The notes: generated by a model not told the origin, from the letters alone. 64,000 nucleotides of DNA from JALHOM01 sp964444225 (GCA_964444225.1 CAYUFM010000003.1:1-64000), one strand, 5' to 3'. Numbered from the stretch's first letter, positions 34,453 through 43,200 are shown. Translations and numbers: made by a program.

Positions 34453-35111
34453 GACTTTGGAGCCTCCGTTTCTAGTGACGAGGCCTCGGTAGGCGTACTT
34501 ACAGGAGCAACATCAGCAACTTTAGCGACAGGCTGTGCTTGGGCTTGCACCGGCTGAACTTCGGTGGAGGCTTCTGGCTGGGCAGGTACAACATTAACCG
34601 GTGAGCGTTTGTCCTCTATGGCGTCTATGGCGTCCACCAAGAAATGACGACTATCAACAAACCTATTTCTTAAGCTCATATCAAAAAACTTGTTAGTTGT
34701 GCGAACACTGCATCCAGCTGCTAGTGCTGGCTGTAAGCCAATATCCAAAAGAACAACTGGGCTAATATTCGCACGCATCCAGATGATTATCCTATTCAGA
34801 AAACTAGCTGAAGGTTCGACAGCGAAGCTTATATGAATTCGTGGGGCCTTGGAAGCAAATGATTCTAGCAAAGCCGTCAATTGAGTACGATGTCCAGCAT
34901 CGAGCAACGATATACCATTAGTCGATGAGACTTCCTCCAGAGTTGCACTTGTCTTAGGGGGGACAACTTCTTTGCCTCCAGACCTAATTGCCGCCTGATT
35001 AAGCCAATCATCTAGCGTCTTCAATTCGCGGATAGTACGCATTAAATCAACCGAAGTTACTAAGCGGTCTGGAAGTTTGAAGGTTGGAGCTTGTGTAGCT
35101 TTTTGTTCCAT
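34449..35111 (-). CDS. atpH: ATP synthase delta subunit (diverged)
   Basis: 220 residues between b and alpha, where delta belongs. The usual N-terminal six-helix bundle is hard to recognise; the C-terminal family end is seen as PALAAGCSVRTTNKFFDMSLRNRF, like the (G)-G-x-x-x-R-x-G-x-x-x-x-D-x-S-x-x-x-x-L pattern of delta. About 60 further residues form a Pro/Ala/Glu/Gln-rich tail (QPVQAQAQPVAKVADV), an unusual extension. It connects F1 to the peripheral stalk. Confidence 0.8.
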   Translation of the reverse strand: MEQKATQAPTFKLPDRLVTSVDLMRTIRELKTLDDWLNQAAIRSGGKEVVPPKTSATLEEVSSTNGISLLDAGHRTQLTALLESFASKAPRIHISFAVEPSASFLNRIIIWMRANISPVVLLDIGLQPALAAGCSVRTTNKFFDMSLRNRFVDSRHFLVDAIDAIEDKRSPVNVVPAQPEASTEVQPVQAQAQPVAKVADVAPVSTPTEASSLETEAPKS

Positions 35112-35118
35112 TTTTATT

Positions 35119-35733
35119 TCATGTACCCTGATTTATATCTTCTATAATTGCTGTTTTGTTACGCTCAAGTTCAGCTAAAATAAACTCTAGCTGGTCATCC
35201 AGGCTTATCTGGTTACCGATGGCGGCTAAAACGTAGTGGTTAACAATATCGGCTAATCTATTTGTGAATCGTTCAGTAAGGCGAGCTTTTTCTTTGGCTA
35301 TTTCGTTTTCCATCTGTTGACCCATGATTTCTCGCTGTTTCTCTACAGTATCTTGAGTTTTTTGAATGGATTCTAATGCCAGCTGTTCAGCATCGTTTAT
35401 AGATTCTTGGTATTTAGAAAAGGCCTCTTGCAGAGTTTTCGTAATTTCTGACTTCATGTAGTCATTGATCTGAGAAGTCGTGAGACGCAAATCTTGTTGC
35501 AGGAACATAGCATTTTCACCGATGATTTTTTCAAAGTGCAATCGACCTCTGTTGCGAAGCTCCTCACGGAATTCGTCATTAAAAATATGCTCGATATCTG
35601 CTTCTGCTAATTTATTAAAGTTGGGATCTTCGGCAGGCTTGGAATTACCAGTTTTTAAAGCCAGCCAAATAAAGGCCGAGGTTGCACCCAAAAGCGAGAT
35701 AATTATCAAGCCCGTTTGTAACCAAGAATCCAT
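35119..35733 (-). CDS. atpF: ATP synthase b subunit
   Basis: 204 residues: one N-terminal membrane helix (about 5-27, LQTGLIIISLLGATSAFIWLA) followed by a long charged helix typical of the peripheral stalk (for example KYQESINDAEQLALESIQKT and ENEIAKEKARLTERF). Weak sequence conservation is normal for b. It starts the recognisable ATP synthase group. The genes for subunits a and c are not adjacent. Confidence 0.85.
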   Translation of the reverse strand: MDSWLQTGLIIISLLGATSAFIWLALKTGNSKPAEDPNFNKLAEADIEHIFNDEFREELRNRGRLHFEKIIGENAMFLQQDLRLTTSQINDYMKSEITKTLQEAFSKYQESINDAEQLALESIQKTQDTVEKQREIMGQQMENEIAKEKARLTERFTNRLADIVNHYVLAAIGNQISLDDQLEFILAELERNKTAIIEDINQGT

Positions 35734-35770
35734 TTAGCCCTCACCCCCTTAAATTTTTATTAGATAAGCA

Positions 35771-36760
35771 TTACAACTTCAGTAATAAATATACCCCAAA
35801 TATGCCAACAATGAAAATTATTAACGCTAGTAATATAACTTGAACTAGGCCTTTGTAGATCGATGCTTTAGAGAGCGGATTACGACCAATCGAAATTATA
35901 GTGTTACGAACGCCACTATAAAGCATAGTCCCAGCTATTGCTGCAGCCGCCAAAAAGATTGCCATACCGATGTAAATTCGGACATTACTTACCGGCTTGT
36001 CGGCAACAGCACGGGCAAACTTTTGGATAGCGTCCGGAACCTTATCTTTTTGCGGTGTTTTAGCATTTGGGTTTTTTGCTAGCGCCACATCAACACTAAT
36101 CCTGCCAACATTTGTTTTCTTGCCTTCAGAACCAGCAGAACCTATAGAATCACCCCCTCCGGTAAAATCGCTTGTTGCGATCCCAATAACATATTCTTGT
36201 GACTCTAAAGCCAGCGCTCCTATCCCAGAACTAGAAGAGATACTGACATAATTACCTTTTTTGATTGGGCCATTTTCATCTGTTACCAATACTTCATATG
36301 GTCCTGTTGGAGCTACAAAATACTTTTGGTCTTCACTACTAATCGTAACTGGCGAGTCGTTTTTATTTACAAATACAACCTTGAATTTTTTTACGNNNNN
36401 NNNNNCAGTAGTTTTTGATTATACTTTAGAAACATTAAGCGAGCAAGATTACGATCTTTTTGTTAATCTTAAAACCGTGTCTCAAATTAAAAAGTGTAAG
36501 TTTTATAATGCGGTGTTTACAATTACACCCTTGAATTTTTTGACGTTTTTGTCCGTAACGGCAACGATTTTCTTTTCATCATCATCTTTTATGGCTATGA
36601 GCATGCCCTTTTGGAGATTTTCGTCAGAATCATAACCCTGCAAAACACTCTGAGCGACAACTGCCCCTGTAAAAGTTAAGATGCTGGCCAAAAACAAGCC
36701 CGCCAAGAGACCAAAGCTAATATTCTTAATACGCAGATCCAGTTTGTTTATTTTCAACAT
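35771..36760 (-). pseudogene. Exported two-helix-tail membrane protein, split by assembly gap
   Basis: Probably one gene interrupted by an N-gap. The 5' part (36760-36503) encodes a signal helix and SVLQGYDSDENLQKGML..., ending TDKNVKKFKGVIVN and then a stop. The 3' part resumes with VKKFKVVFVNKNDSPVTIS, continues through a beta region (KKGNYVSISSSSGIG) and finishes with two membrane helices joined by SIGRNPLSKASIYKG. The overlap of KKFK-x-V-x-VN on both sides suggests the two contig ends are versions of the same codons, so the reading frame is likely intact in the cell. The C-terminal helix-RNP-helix hairpin resembles an ATP synthase c subunit in shape, but the proton-binding carboxylate is absent. 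Confidence 0.55.
36396..36405. other. Assembly gap (10 N)
   Basis: Ten unknown bases, a usual placeholder for a gap of unknown size. Nearly the same sequence, CTTGAATTTTTT(T/G)ACG, ends at 36395 and again at 36544, so the join may be a misassembly or a strain-variant overlap; 36406-36526 may be foreign to this spot. Confidence 0.95.
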
Positions 36761-36806
36761 ATAATAATGATCCGGGGTTTATCTGTTACAAGTTTATAAT
36801 AAAAGC

Positions 36807-37955
36807 TTAAGCACGTACAGCAATTTTTAGAGCTTTTACCAAGTTTTCTACATCTTGAAGCGTTGTTTGTCTGCCCATACTAAATCTGATCGATGCCCGA
36901 ATGTCTTTTTCTGACATGCCAAGTGCTTGTAATACGTGCGACGGTTCATCGCTACTAGCACTACATGCAGACCCCACGGCAACGCAGAAACCTAGAGAAT
37001 CTAGTTTCATCATAATTCTTTCATTATCCAGGCCATAAAACGTAACATGCAGGTTATTCGGCAGACGGTTTTTTAGCGACGCGTTGATAGCAAAGTTAGT
37101 TATATTTTTTTCTAAAAGGTCTATAAAATGCTTTTGAAGCATCGACAATCGAGTTTTTTCAGCCTCGCGTTTTTTGCTGGCAATTTTTATGGCTTGAACT
37201 AGTCCAGCTATACTGGCCAGGCTTTCGGTACCGCTGCGTAGTCCACGTTCTTGGCCACCACCTAAAATCATTGGGCTTAATATTATCCCCGTGCGCACAA
37301 ACAGCAATCCAGAATTTTTGGGGCCATAGATTTTACCACCGTTAATTGTCATCAGATCCACACCAAGTCGACTTACGTGTAAATCTAGGTAATTTGTTGC
37401 CTGAGCTGCATCAGTGTGCAAATAAATTGGGATTTTGTTACCAGATTTTTGGCGCCGATGCCTAATTTCTTTAACAATTTCTGCGATTTTTTTGATGGGC
37501 TGAATCGTGCCTATTTCATTGTTGGCGAGCATTATGCTTACCAAAACTGTTTTTTCATCAATTAGCTTACTTAGCACCTCTGGATCTACGACGCCTTTTG
37601 GGTTTACTGGGCAAATTTTTGTATTAAAGTTCTGCGATGGCTTCAATACCGAGTCATGCTCTAGTCCAGAAACAATCATGTTTGCGTTTTTAAAGAGAGA
37701 CATAATGCCGTAAATCGCTAGATTATTGGCTTCTGTAGCGCCAGAAGTAAAAATTATCTCTGTGGATTTAGCTCCCAGAATATCAGCAACTTCTGCTCTA
37801 AGTGCCTTCAGATTAGCATTCACACCCCTAGCGGGTGCGTATTGTGCGGATGGATTATAAAAAAAATCCGCAAGATACGGATCCATGGCTTTTTTTACTT
37901 TTGGATCCAACGGCGTAGCTGCCGCATAATCAAAATATCCCCTTAAATCTATCAC
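36807..37955 (-). CDS. Cysteine desulfurase (NifS/IscS type)
   Basis: PLP enzyme that takes sulfur from cysteine for tRNA thiolation and Fe-S clusters. 382 residues beginning YFDYAAATPLDPKV. Seen: SGATEANNLAIYG, HTDAAQATNYLDL, the PLP lysine region MTINGGKIYGPKNSG (about 205) and the catalytic-cysteine loop GSACSASSDEPSHVLQALG (about 330). The longer loop with S-x-C-S is the group I (IscS/NifS) form. No IscU or SufU gene follows; MnmA elsewhere in the window is a likely sulfur acceptor. Confidence 0.94.
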   Translation of the reverse strand: MIDLRGYFDYAAATPLDPKVKKAMDPYLADFFYNPSAQYAPARGVNANLKALRAEVADILGAKSTEIIFTSGATEANNLAIYGIMSLFKNANMIVSGLEHDSVLKPSQNFNTKICPVNPKGVVDPEVLSKLIDEKTVLVSIMLANNEIGTIQPIKKIAEIVKEIRHRRQKSGNKIPIYLHTDAAQATNYLDLHVSRLGVDLMTINGGKIYGPKNSGLLFVRTGIILSPMILGGGQERGLRSGTESLASIAGLVQAIKIASKKREAEKTRLSMLQKHFIDLLEKNITNFAINASLKNRLPNNLHVTFYGLDNERIMMKLDSLGFCVAVGSACSASSDEPSHVLQALGMSEKDIRASIRFSMGRQTTLQDVENLVKALKIAVRA

Positions 37956-37975
37956 CAGTCAGCCTGCTTTCATGA

Positions 37976-38359
37976 TTATTTTGAAGGTTGAACGGCTTTA
38001 TAAATCTCGTTATTCACGCGTTTTTGATACAACTTGGCTGCTTTAAGCAATTTTTGGCCTTCGGCTTTGGTTACTTTTTGGTAATGCTGGCCATCCTGAA
38101 TTTTTACAATACCGCTGTCACGCACGTCATAACGCGTTGTACGTACCTGCATCTTGCCAGCGTCATCCTTCCACTCTTCGTGCCATACCCATGTGTGCTC
38201 GTCTAGACAAAAAAATTCTCGCCGTCCGCCAGGAGGCACAGGGCCAAATAGTTCACCGCCAATCCTAGCTTCATGTCGCAACAGATCGCGATACAACTTG
38301 GCTTGTTTGGTCTCGTTTTTTGTCCCAGAACTCAGACCAAGTAAATCTCTAAGCGGCAC
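37976..38359 (-). CDS. Hypothetical protein, 127 aa
   Basis: Soluble basic protein without recognised domain. It has GGELFGPVPPGGRREFFCLDE, an aromatic stretch TWVWHEEW and a helical C terminus (KLLKAAKLYQKRVNNEIYKAV). Overlaps the next upstream gene by 11 bp, so the two are translated as a pair. The aromatic-rich beta part followed by helix is reminiscent of conserved Saccharibacteria proteins, but I cannot name a family. Confidence 0.6.
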   Translation of the reverse strand: MPLRDLLGLSSGTKNETKQAKLYRDLLRHEARIGGELFGPVPPGGRREFFCLDEHTWVWHEEWKDDAGKMQVRTTRYDVRDSGIVKIQDGQHYQKVTKAEGQKLLKAAKLYQKRVNNEIYKAVQPSK

Positions 38360-38807
38360 GGGATAGATCCCCAGGATCTGTTAACTGAATAGCATCAATC
38401 ACGTCTGTTGGCATTTGATCAATAACACCTGAAATAGCATATTGGTCTACAAGTTTTTGGGCGGCCATAATAGCTCGAGTTTGCTCATCCATCTCAGAGT
38501 TAAACCGTGGGTTCGCTAATGGGTCATCAGTTTTAGTTACTATTGAACCACCAGCTTTGTCTAGACGGCTATCCGTTCCGCTTAGAACTGCTTTGTACTC
38601 TACCGGTTTTGGAGTGTCGGCAACACTAACTTCGTATCTTGAAGTTGGGTTATTCTCTAATCTGTAAACTGCCTTGTTGACCACCTTAGTCCTACCTGTC
38701 ATAAGGTTCAAGACTTCCAAGGGCAACCTGCTAAGCTCAAATTTTGACGACGCAAAAGCTTCCCGCTTTTCGGGAGAAGGATTTGTATTATCAAAAAAAT
38801 AACCCAT
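38349..38807 (-). CDS. Hypothetical protein, 152 aa
   Basis: Soluble, polar 152-residue protein, no signal peptide or membrane helix. Notable segments: LPLEVLNLMTGRTKVVNKAVYRLENN and MPTDVIDAIQLTDPGDLS. It overlaps the 127-aa gene and lies 15 bp after tatD on the same strand, so tatD and these two likely form one transcript. Function unknown. Confidence 0.6.
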   Translation of the reverse strand: MGYFFDNTNPSPEKREAFASSKFELSRLPLEVLNLMTGRTKVVNKAVYRLENNPTSRYEVSVADTPKPVEYKAVLSGTDSRLDKAGGSIVTKTDDPLANPRFNSEMDEQTRAIMAAQKLVDQYAISGVIDQMPTDVIDAIQLTDPGDLSRAA

Positions 38808-38822
38808 CTAGTTTCCTCTTTA

Positions 38823-39812
38823 TTATTTTAGATTAAAAAGTTTAATTGCGTTTTCAGTCGTGGCTTCAGTTACCACCCCAAGATCTTCATTACGAAGATT
38901 AGCCAAAAACTCTGCCGTGCGCACAGTATACTCAGGCTTACATATCTTACCACGGAAAGGTGTTGGAGTCAAGAAGGGAGCGTCTGTTTCTAGCAATAAT
39001 TTCTCTAAGGGTATGGCTTTAGCGGCTTCAAGCTGTTTTTGGTCTTTTGTAAACGTCATTATGCCGTTTAAGGCTATATAAAGCCCTCTTTTAAGAGCTT
39101 CGTCAAGTTCTGCAATACCGGCGGTAAAGCAGTGAACCACGCCAGAAATGGCTGATTTTGCGTGAAATTCATCAAAAATAGGCCAAAAATCATCAAAAGC
39201 ATCCAGATCCGTGCCTTCCAAAATCTTTTGCCGGCCAGGCGCGTCCACGTGAGATGAAGCGGGTATTTTATCTGATGGAGGCATATCTGAAGATACGTCG
39301 ACGGCAGAAAAATGACCGCTTCGCTCCTGTGGTGTGGCTGACGACAAAAGAGCTTTGGGAAGTCCGGATCTTATATGGAAGTTTGCTGGTAGATTATAGC
39401 GCTGTAAAAGCTCTAACTGATAGCGCAATACCTCAATTTGGGCTTCTTTAGGTGAATTTTTATAGTAGTAATCCAGACCAAATTCACCGACAGCCACAAT
39501 CTTGTTGGCTTCAGCGTTGTCTAACATTGCTTCTACCCTGCGCTTGCTGTCAGGTTCGGCCAAAAATTTGGCAGAATTATGAGGATGAACACCTACCACC
39601 GCATATACACCATCACGACCTTTAGCAAAATCAACAGCCCGCTGGCTACTTGCAACATCGTCGCCCACTACCAAAATCTTCTCTACGCCAGCTTTTTTTG
39701 CATCATTCCATACTTCGCTGGCATCTAAAGGATAGTCAGCAAACTGAATATGACAATGTGTATCGACCACTCCCCTCACGCCAGCCAGCCTGCTCTCAGT
39801 TTTGTCTTTCAT
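38823..39812 (-). CDS. tatD: TatD-family metal-dependent DNase with in-frame insertion
   Basis: TIM-barrel metallo-hydrolase with 3'-5' exonuclease activity in characterised members. 329 residues, about 55-65 longer than usual. Metal ligands seen: DTHCHIQF (about 17), the Glu in AVGEFGLDYYYK (about 108), FHIR (about 144), HCFTAG (about 232) and the Asp in LLLETDAPFLTP (about 278). Between FHIR and DAFDDFW sits a foreign-looking segment of about 55 residues (SGLPKALLSSATPQERSGHF through APGRQKILEGTDL), encoded by an imperfect DNA palindrome. It falls in a loop after the fourth strand, so the enzyme may still fold. Confidence 0.9.
   Translation of the reverse strand: MKDKTESRLAGVRGVVDTHCHIQFADYPLDASEVWNDAKKAGVEKILVVGDDVASSQRAVDFAKGRDGVYAVVGVHPHNSAKFLAEPDSKRRVEAMLDNAEANKIVAVGEFGLDYYYKNSPKEAQIEVLRYQLELLQRYNLPANFHIRSGLPKALLSSATPQERSGHFSAVDVSSDMPPSDKIPASSHVDAPGRQKILEGTDLDAFDDFWPIFDEFHAKSAISGVVHCFTAGIAELDEALKRGLYIALNGIMTFTKDQKQLEAAKAIPLEKLLLETDAPFLTPTPFRGKICKPEYTVRTAEFLANLRNEDLGVVTEATTENAIKLFNLK
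39205..39371. repeat. 167-bp palindromic element inside tatD
   Basis: The left end AGATCCGTGCCTTCC (39205-39219) and right end complement AGATCCGGACTTCC pair with few mismatches. Pairing resumes at TCTTTTG(C/T)CG, GAAGCGG, ATTTT and TATCT towards a centre at about 39289 (TATCT-GA-AGATA). The 165-bp interior is a multiple of three, is open in the tatD frame, and matches the extra length of this TatD. This resembles Rickettsia palindromic elements in behaviour, though no sequence relation is claimed. Confidence 0.78.
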
Positions 39813-39841
39813 GATATTTACTTACATTATGCCACAACTGC

Positions 39842-40420
39842 TTAGCGGTATAAGCCGTTGGCATGTATGTACTCAGCGACTTCTGGGCGGACCATGGATT
39901 CCACAGGTTGACCAGTGGCTATTCGTCTTCTTACCTCGGTGGAAGTAATACTAGCAGCTAGTTCAACAGGAGGCAGTTCGACGGCATTTGCGCCAAGATT
40001 CACCCTAAGATCAAACCTCGGACTGACAAACATAGGTAAACTGGCTTGCAGTTCTTTGCCACCACTCCACTCCGGCATTGACATGTAGGTATCCAACCCC
40101 AGAACAAACCTAAAGTTTAAGTCCCCAAAACGCCGGTTTAATTCTTTAAAGGTCTTTTGAGTCTGAGTTGGTGGCGGTAATTCCTCAATTTCAAAGCTAG
40201 AAACCTTAACTACCCCATGCCCCACCAGATACTCCGCTACCATTTCTAGCATTGCAATACGATGAGAACTAGCAACGTCAAACTGCTTATCATATCTATC
40301 TGCAGACGGCATAAACCATAGCTCCGACACATCTTGTCTTTCCATGCATCTCTTGGCAACCGCCTCATGTGCTAGTGTTGGAGGATTAAATGCCCCTCCG
40401 TAAATTGCTATGTTCTTCAT
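39842..40420 (-). CDS. nadD: Nicotinate-nucleotide adenylyltransferase
   Basis: Converts nicotinate mononucleotide to deamido-NAD, the middle step of NAD salvage. 192 residues. Nucleotidyltransferase motif YGGAFNPPTLAHEAVAKR (about 5-22) with the GxFxPxxxxH signature, the substrate segment WFMPSADRYDK, FVLGLDTYMSM, and the C-terminal SITSTEVRRRI (ISSTxxR-like). Divergent from nadE; its promoter overlaps a predicted NrtR operator. Confidence 0.93.
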   Translation of the reverse strand: MKNIAIYGGAFNPPTLAHEAVAKRCMERQDVSELWFMPSADRYDKQFDVASSHRIAMLEMVAEYLVGHGVVKVSSFEIEELPPPTQTQKTFKELNRRFGDLNFRFVLGLDTYMSMPEWSGGKELQASLPMFVSPRFDLRVNLGANAVELPPVELAASITSTEVRRRIATGQPVESMVRPEVAEYIHANGLYR

Positions 40421-40438
40421 CTTAATTTCTCCTTTTAG

Positions 40439-40459
40439 TTAATGTATGCTTGACACTAA
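40439..40459. promoter_or_regulatory. Predicted NrtR operator O1 on the nadE promoter
   Basis: TTAATGT-N7-ACACTAA. The right half overlaps the nadE -35 TTGACA (40450-40455); the -10 is TAGTCT at 40473-40478, 17 nt away. One mismatch from a perfect inverted repeat. Confidence 0.75.
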
Positions 40460-40468
40460 CTAAATACC

Positions 40469-40497
40469 ATAGTAGTCTTAATACCAGTTATTGTCAA
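40469..40497 (-). promoter_or_regulatory. nadD promoter
   Basis: Minus strand TTGACA (complement of 40492-40497), 17-nt spacer, TACTAT (complement of 40469-40474). Its -35 lies inside operator O2. Confidence 0.8.
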
Positions 40498-40508
40498 TAT
40501 AACACTAA
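40488..40508. promoter_or_regulatory. Predicted NrtR operator O2 on the nadD promoter
   Basis: TTATTGT-N7-ACACTAA, the same architecture as O1, O3 and O4. It covers the nadD -35 box and ends 15 bp before the nadE start codon, so it could also block nadE. Confidence 0.75.
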
Positions 40509-40523
40509 CTGGAGGCATCTATA

Positions 40524-42470
40524 ATGACCTACGAGACACTACAATCAACCTACAACTTCGAGAAACCAGTAAATGACTACTTGCGGGTAATGACCGCAAG
40601 TCCAGAGACAGCTATTGCCGACCCTTCTGCCAACACTGAAAAAATTTTAGAAATATACCAAAAAGCTAAAGATCAACAAGCCGAAGTACTAGTCCTCCCT
40701 GAACTATCAATTACCGGATATTCTACTGCTGACTTATTCTTTAACCAACATGTGATAGATAGGTCATTAAGCGCGCTTCAAAAATTAGCAGAGGCCACTA
40801 AAGATGGACCAGCAATGGTGGTTGGTCTTCCGGTGCAAAAAGATGGTTTGTTATATAACTGTGCAGGCATGTTAGCTGGCGGTGAAATTACCGGACTTAT
40901 TCCTAAGTCATACCTCCCTAACTACAACGAATTTTATGAAAAGCGATGGTTTAGCAGTGGCGCAAACATAGGTGGAGAGACTATAAAAATTGGCGCAAAA
41001 GAAGTGCCGTTCGGAACTGACTTAATATTTGATATAAACGGCACCAAAACAGGAGTTGAAATTTGTGAAGACCTGTACGCCGTTATTCCTCCTAGTAGCA
41101 AACTAGCCCTAGCTGGCGCCGAGATCATTCTTAATCCAAGTGCGAGTAATGAACTCATTGGAAAAAAAGAGTACAGAAGAAGACTAGTTTCTAGCCAAGC
41201 TGGGAGTTTAATTTGCGCATATGTCTACACATCTGCAGGCAGAGGTGAATCAATAGCCGATGTAGTTTATGGCGGACATCAAATGGTTGCTGAGCTTGGC
41301 AGAATCACTAGTGAAGTAGCTCCACTTGGCGACAAATCTCAAGACGAAATAGTATTTGATATTGATCGTAGGTACATAACTCATGACAGAACAGTTAACA
41401 AAACTTATGCCGACCAAGCTAGCGAATACAGAAAGCAACAAAATTATCGAATTATCGAGATAAACACCCCTGCCCCTAATGATGATCGTCTACTGCGTAA
41501 AATCGACCCGCACCCCTTCGTACCAAGTAGTAAAGAACACCTAGATGAACGATGTCAGAGCCTAATGAACATGATGTCTGAACCATTAGCTCAAAGTGTT
41601 GAAGAAAACAATTCTGGAGGAATTGTAATTGGACTTAGTGGTGGGCTAGACTCTACACTAGCCCTGTTAACTGCCATGATGGTAGCCGAAAAACTCGGCA
41701 AACCACCCAACTTTATTCATGCTGTCACAATGCCCGGACCAGCCAGCAGTGACCGGACTCAATCTAATGCGGTGGATTTGGCAGAAGCTTATGGCGCAAC
41801 CCAAGTTACTATTCCTATTAGCGAGATGACCGATGTTATGCTTCAGGCTATTGGTCATGACGGTATGACAGAAGATATTGCGTTCGAAAACACCCAGGCC
41901 CGGATACGCAAAACACTACTTTTAAACTATGCTAACTTAATTCGCGGACTCGACCTAGGCACTGGAGATATGAGCGAATCAGCCCAAGGCTGGTGCACAT
42001 TTAACGGCGACCACATGAGCATGCGCAACCAAAATGCTGGCATTCCTAAGACCCTGGTTTCTCACTTGGTTAAATGGTACGCAAACCACCAAGCAACTCC
42101 AGCAATCAAGACAATCTTACTTGATATACTCGACACGCCAATTTCACCCGAGCTAACTGGCAACGGTGATTTAACTCAAACCACAGAATCGTTGATAGGA
42201 CCTTATGAGCTACACGACTTCTTTTTGTATGAGCTTCAGCGCCACGGATCAACTCCGTCAAAAATTGGTTATTTAGCAACTAGGGCGTTTGAAGGTACTT
42301 ATGACCAACAAACAATAGGTCGCTGGCTTGAGAGCTTTCTAGACAGATTTACAAAAAACCAATGGAAGCGCGAGTCACAGCCAAACGGCACAAAATATGG
42401 GACTGTTTCGCTAAGCCAACGGAGCGACCTAAGAATGGCCCCAAACACCAGTGCGACTTGGTGGAAGTAA
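40524..42470 (+). CDS. nadE: Glutamine-dependent NAD synthetase
   Basis: Makes NAD from deamido-NAD. 648 residues in two domains. An N-terminal nitrilase-type glutaminase (about 20-300) has the Glu in LPELSITGYS, Lys in PKSYLPNYNEFYEKR and Cys in GVEICEDLY. The C-terminal synthetase has the PP-loop GLSGGLDSTLAL (about 370) and GTGDMSESAQGW. The start ATG has GGAGG 8-12 nt upstream. It is the first gene of a unit with nrtR and is governed by operators O1/O2. Confidence 0.96.
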   Translation: MTYETLQSTYNFEKPVNDYLRVMTASPETAIADPSANTEKILEIYQKAKDQQAEVLVLPELSITGYSTADLFFNQHVIDRSLSALQKLAEATKDGPAMVVGLPVQKDGLLYNCAGMLAGGEITGLIPKSYLPNYNEFYEKRWFSSGANIGGETIKIGAKEVPFGTDLIFDINGTKTGVEICEDLYAVIPPSSKLALAGAEIILNPSASNELIGKKEYRRRLVSSQAGSLICAYVYTSAGRGESIADVVYGGHQMVAELGRITSEVAPLGDKSQDEIVFDIDRRYITHDRTVNKTYADQASEYRKQQNYRIIEINTPAPNDDRLLRKIDPHPFVPSSKEHLDERCQSLMNMMSEPLAQSVEENNSGGIVIGLSGGLDSTLALLTAMMVAEKLGKPPNFIHAVTMPGPASSDRTQSNAVDLAEAYGATQVTIPISEMTDVMLQAIGHDGMTEDIAFENTQARIRKTLLLNYANLIRGLDLGTGDMSESAQGWCTFNGDHMSMRNQNAGIPKTLVSHLVKWYANHQATPAIKTILLDILDTPISPELTGNGDLTQTTESLIGPYELHDFFLYELQRHGSTPSKIGYLATRAFEGTYDQQTIGRWLESFLDRFTKNQWKRESQPNGTKYGTVSLSQRSDLRMAPNTSATWWK

Positions 42471-42490
42471 GATCTGTCATAAGGTGTATA

Positions 42491-43177
42491 ATGAAAAATA
42501 TGTATGAAGATGGCTACACTCCACCAATCTTAACGGTTGATGGTGTGATATTTCAGATGGTGGATGATGAGTTCTGTGTACTTTTAGTAAAGCGCGCGAA
42601 AGATCCTTTCAAAGGCCAATGGGCTCTACCAGGAGGCTATATTGGGGCTGGCGAGACAACAACTTCGGCGTTAGATAAAGTCTTAAGTAAAAAAGCCGGC
42701 TTAAACACTTCAGACCTAGGACTAGTTGAACAGCTATACACCTTCGACACAGTTGCTCGTGACCCACGTGGGCATGCAGTATCTGTAACCTACATGGGAC
42801 TTGGACGAGATATTGTTCCAAAAGAGACAAAAACTACCCAATTCCCTGCATTTTTTCCGGTTAATAATTTACCAAAATTAGCTTACGATCATGCCGATAT
42901 TATCGACTACGCCCACCAACGCCTAAACGCTAAACTAACTTACACAAACGCTGTTTATGCACTTCTGCCTAAGCTATTCACAATGTCTCATCTCCAGAGT
43001 GTTTATGAAGCTATATTTGGCAAACAACTAGACAAGCGCAACTTCCGCAAAAAATTCTTTAGCCTAGGGCTTATTAATCCTACTTCCGAAATGGTCAGAG
43101 ATGGTGCGCATCGCCCCGCAAGACTCTATAAGTTCAATAATGACGACCTAGAAGTCTTGGCTCGTAGCTTCGATTAA
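42491..43177 (+). CDS. nrtR: NrtR-type Nudix-related repressor of NAD genes
   Basis: 228 residues from the ATG at 42491 (MKNMYEDGYTPP), 20 bp after nadE; a longer frame from 42362 overlaps nadE and is rejected. The N-terminal domain is Nudix-like, but the Nudix box reads GGYIGAGETTTSALDKVLSKKAG: the REUXEE core has become KVLSKK, so hydrolysis is unlikely. The C-terminal winged helix (about 155-225) carries LPKLFTMSHLQSVYEAIFG, LDKRNFRKKF and RPARLYKF, the classic NrtR signature. NrtR binds ADP-ribose or related ligands and represses NAD synthesis genes. Matching operators flank this locus. Confidence 0.9.
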   Translation: MKNMYEDGYTPPILTVDGVIFQMVDDEFCVLLVKRAKDPFKGQWALPGGYIGAGETTTSALDKVLSKKAGLNTSDLGLVEQLYTFDTVARDPRGHAVSVTYMGLGRDIVPKETKTTQFPAFFPVNNLPKLAYDHADIIDYAHQRLNAKLTYTNAVYALLPKLFTMSHLQSVYEAIFGKQLDKRNFRKKFFSLGLINPTSEMVRDGAHRPARLYKFNNDDLEVLARSFD

Positions 43178-43200
43178 CCCCGTTTTTATTTCAATAATAA

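Noticed and set aside
42362..42490. Longer N terminus for NrtR beginning inside nadE
   Set aside because: The extra residues lie in another frame of nadE; the ATG at 42491 matches the NrtR family start.
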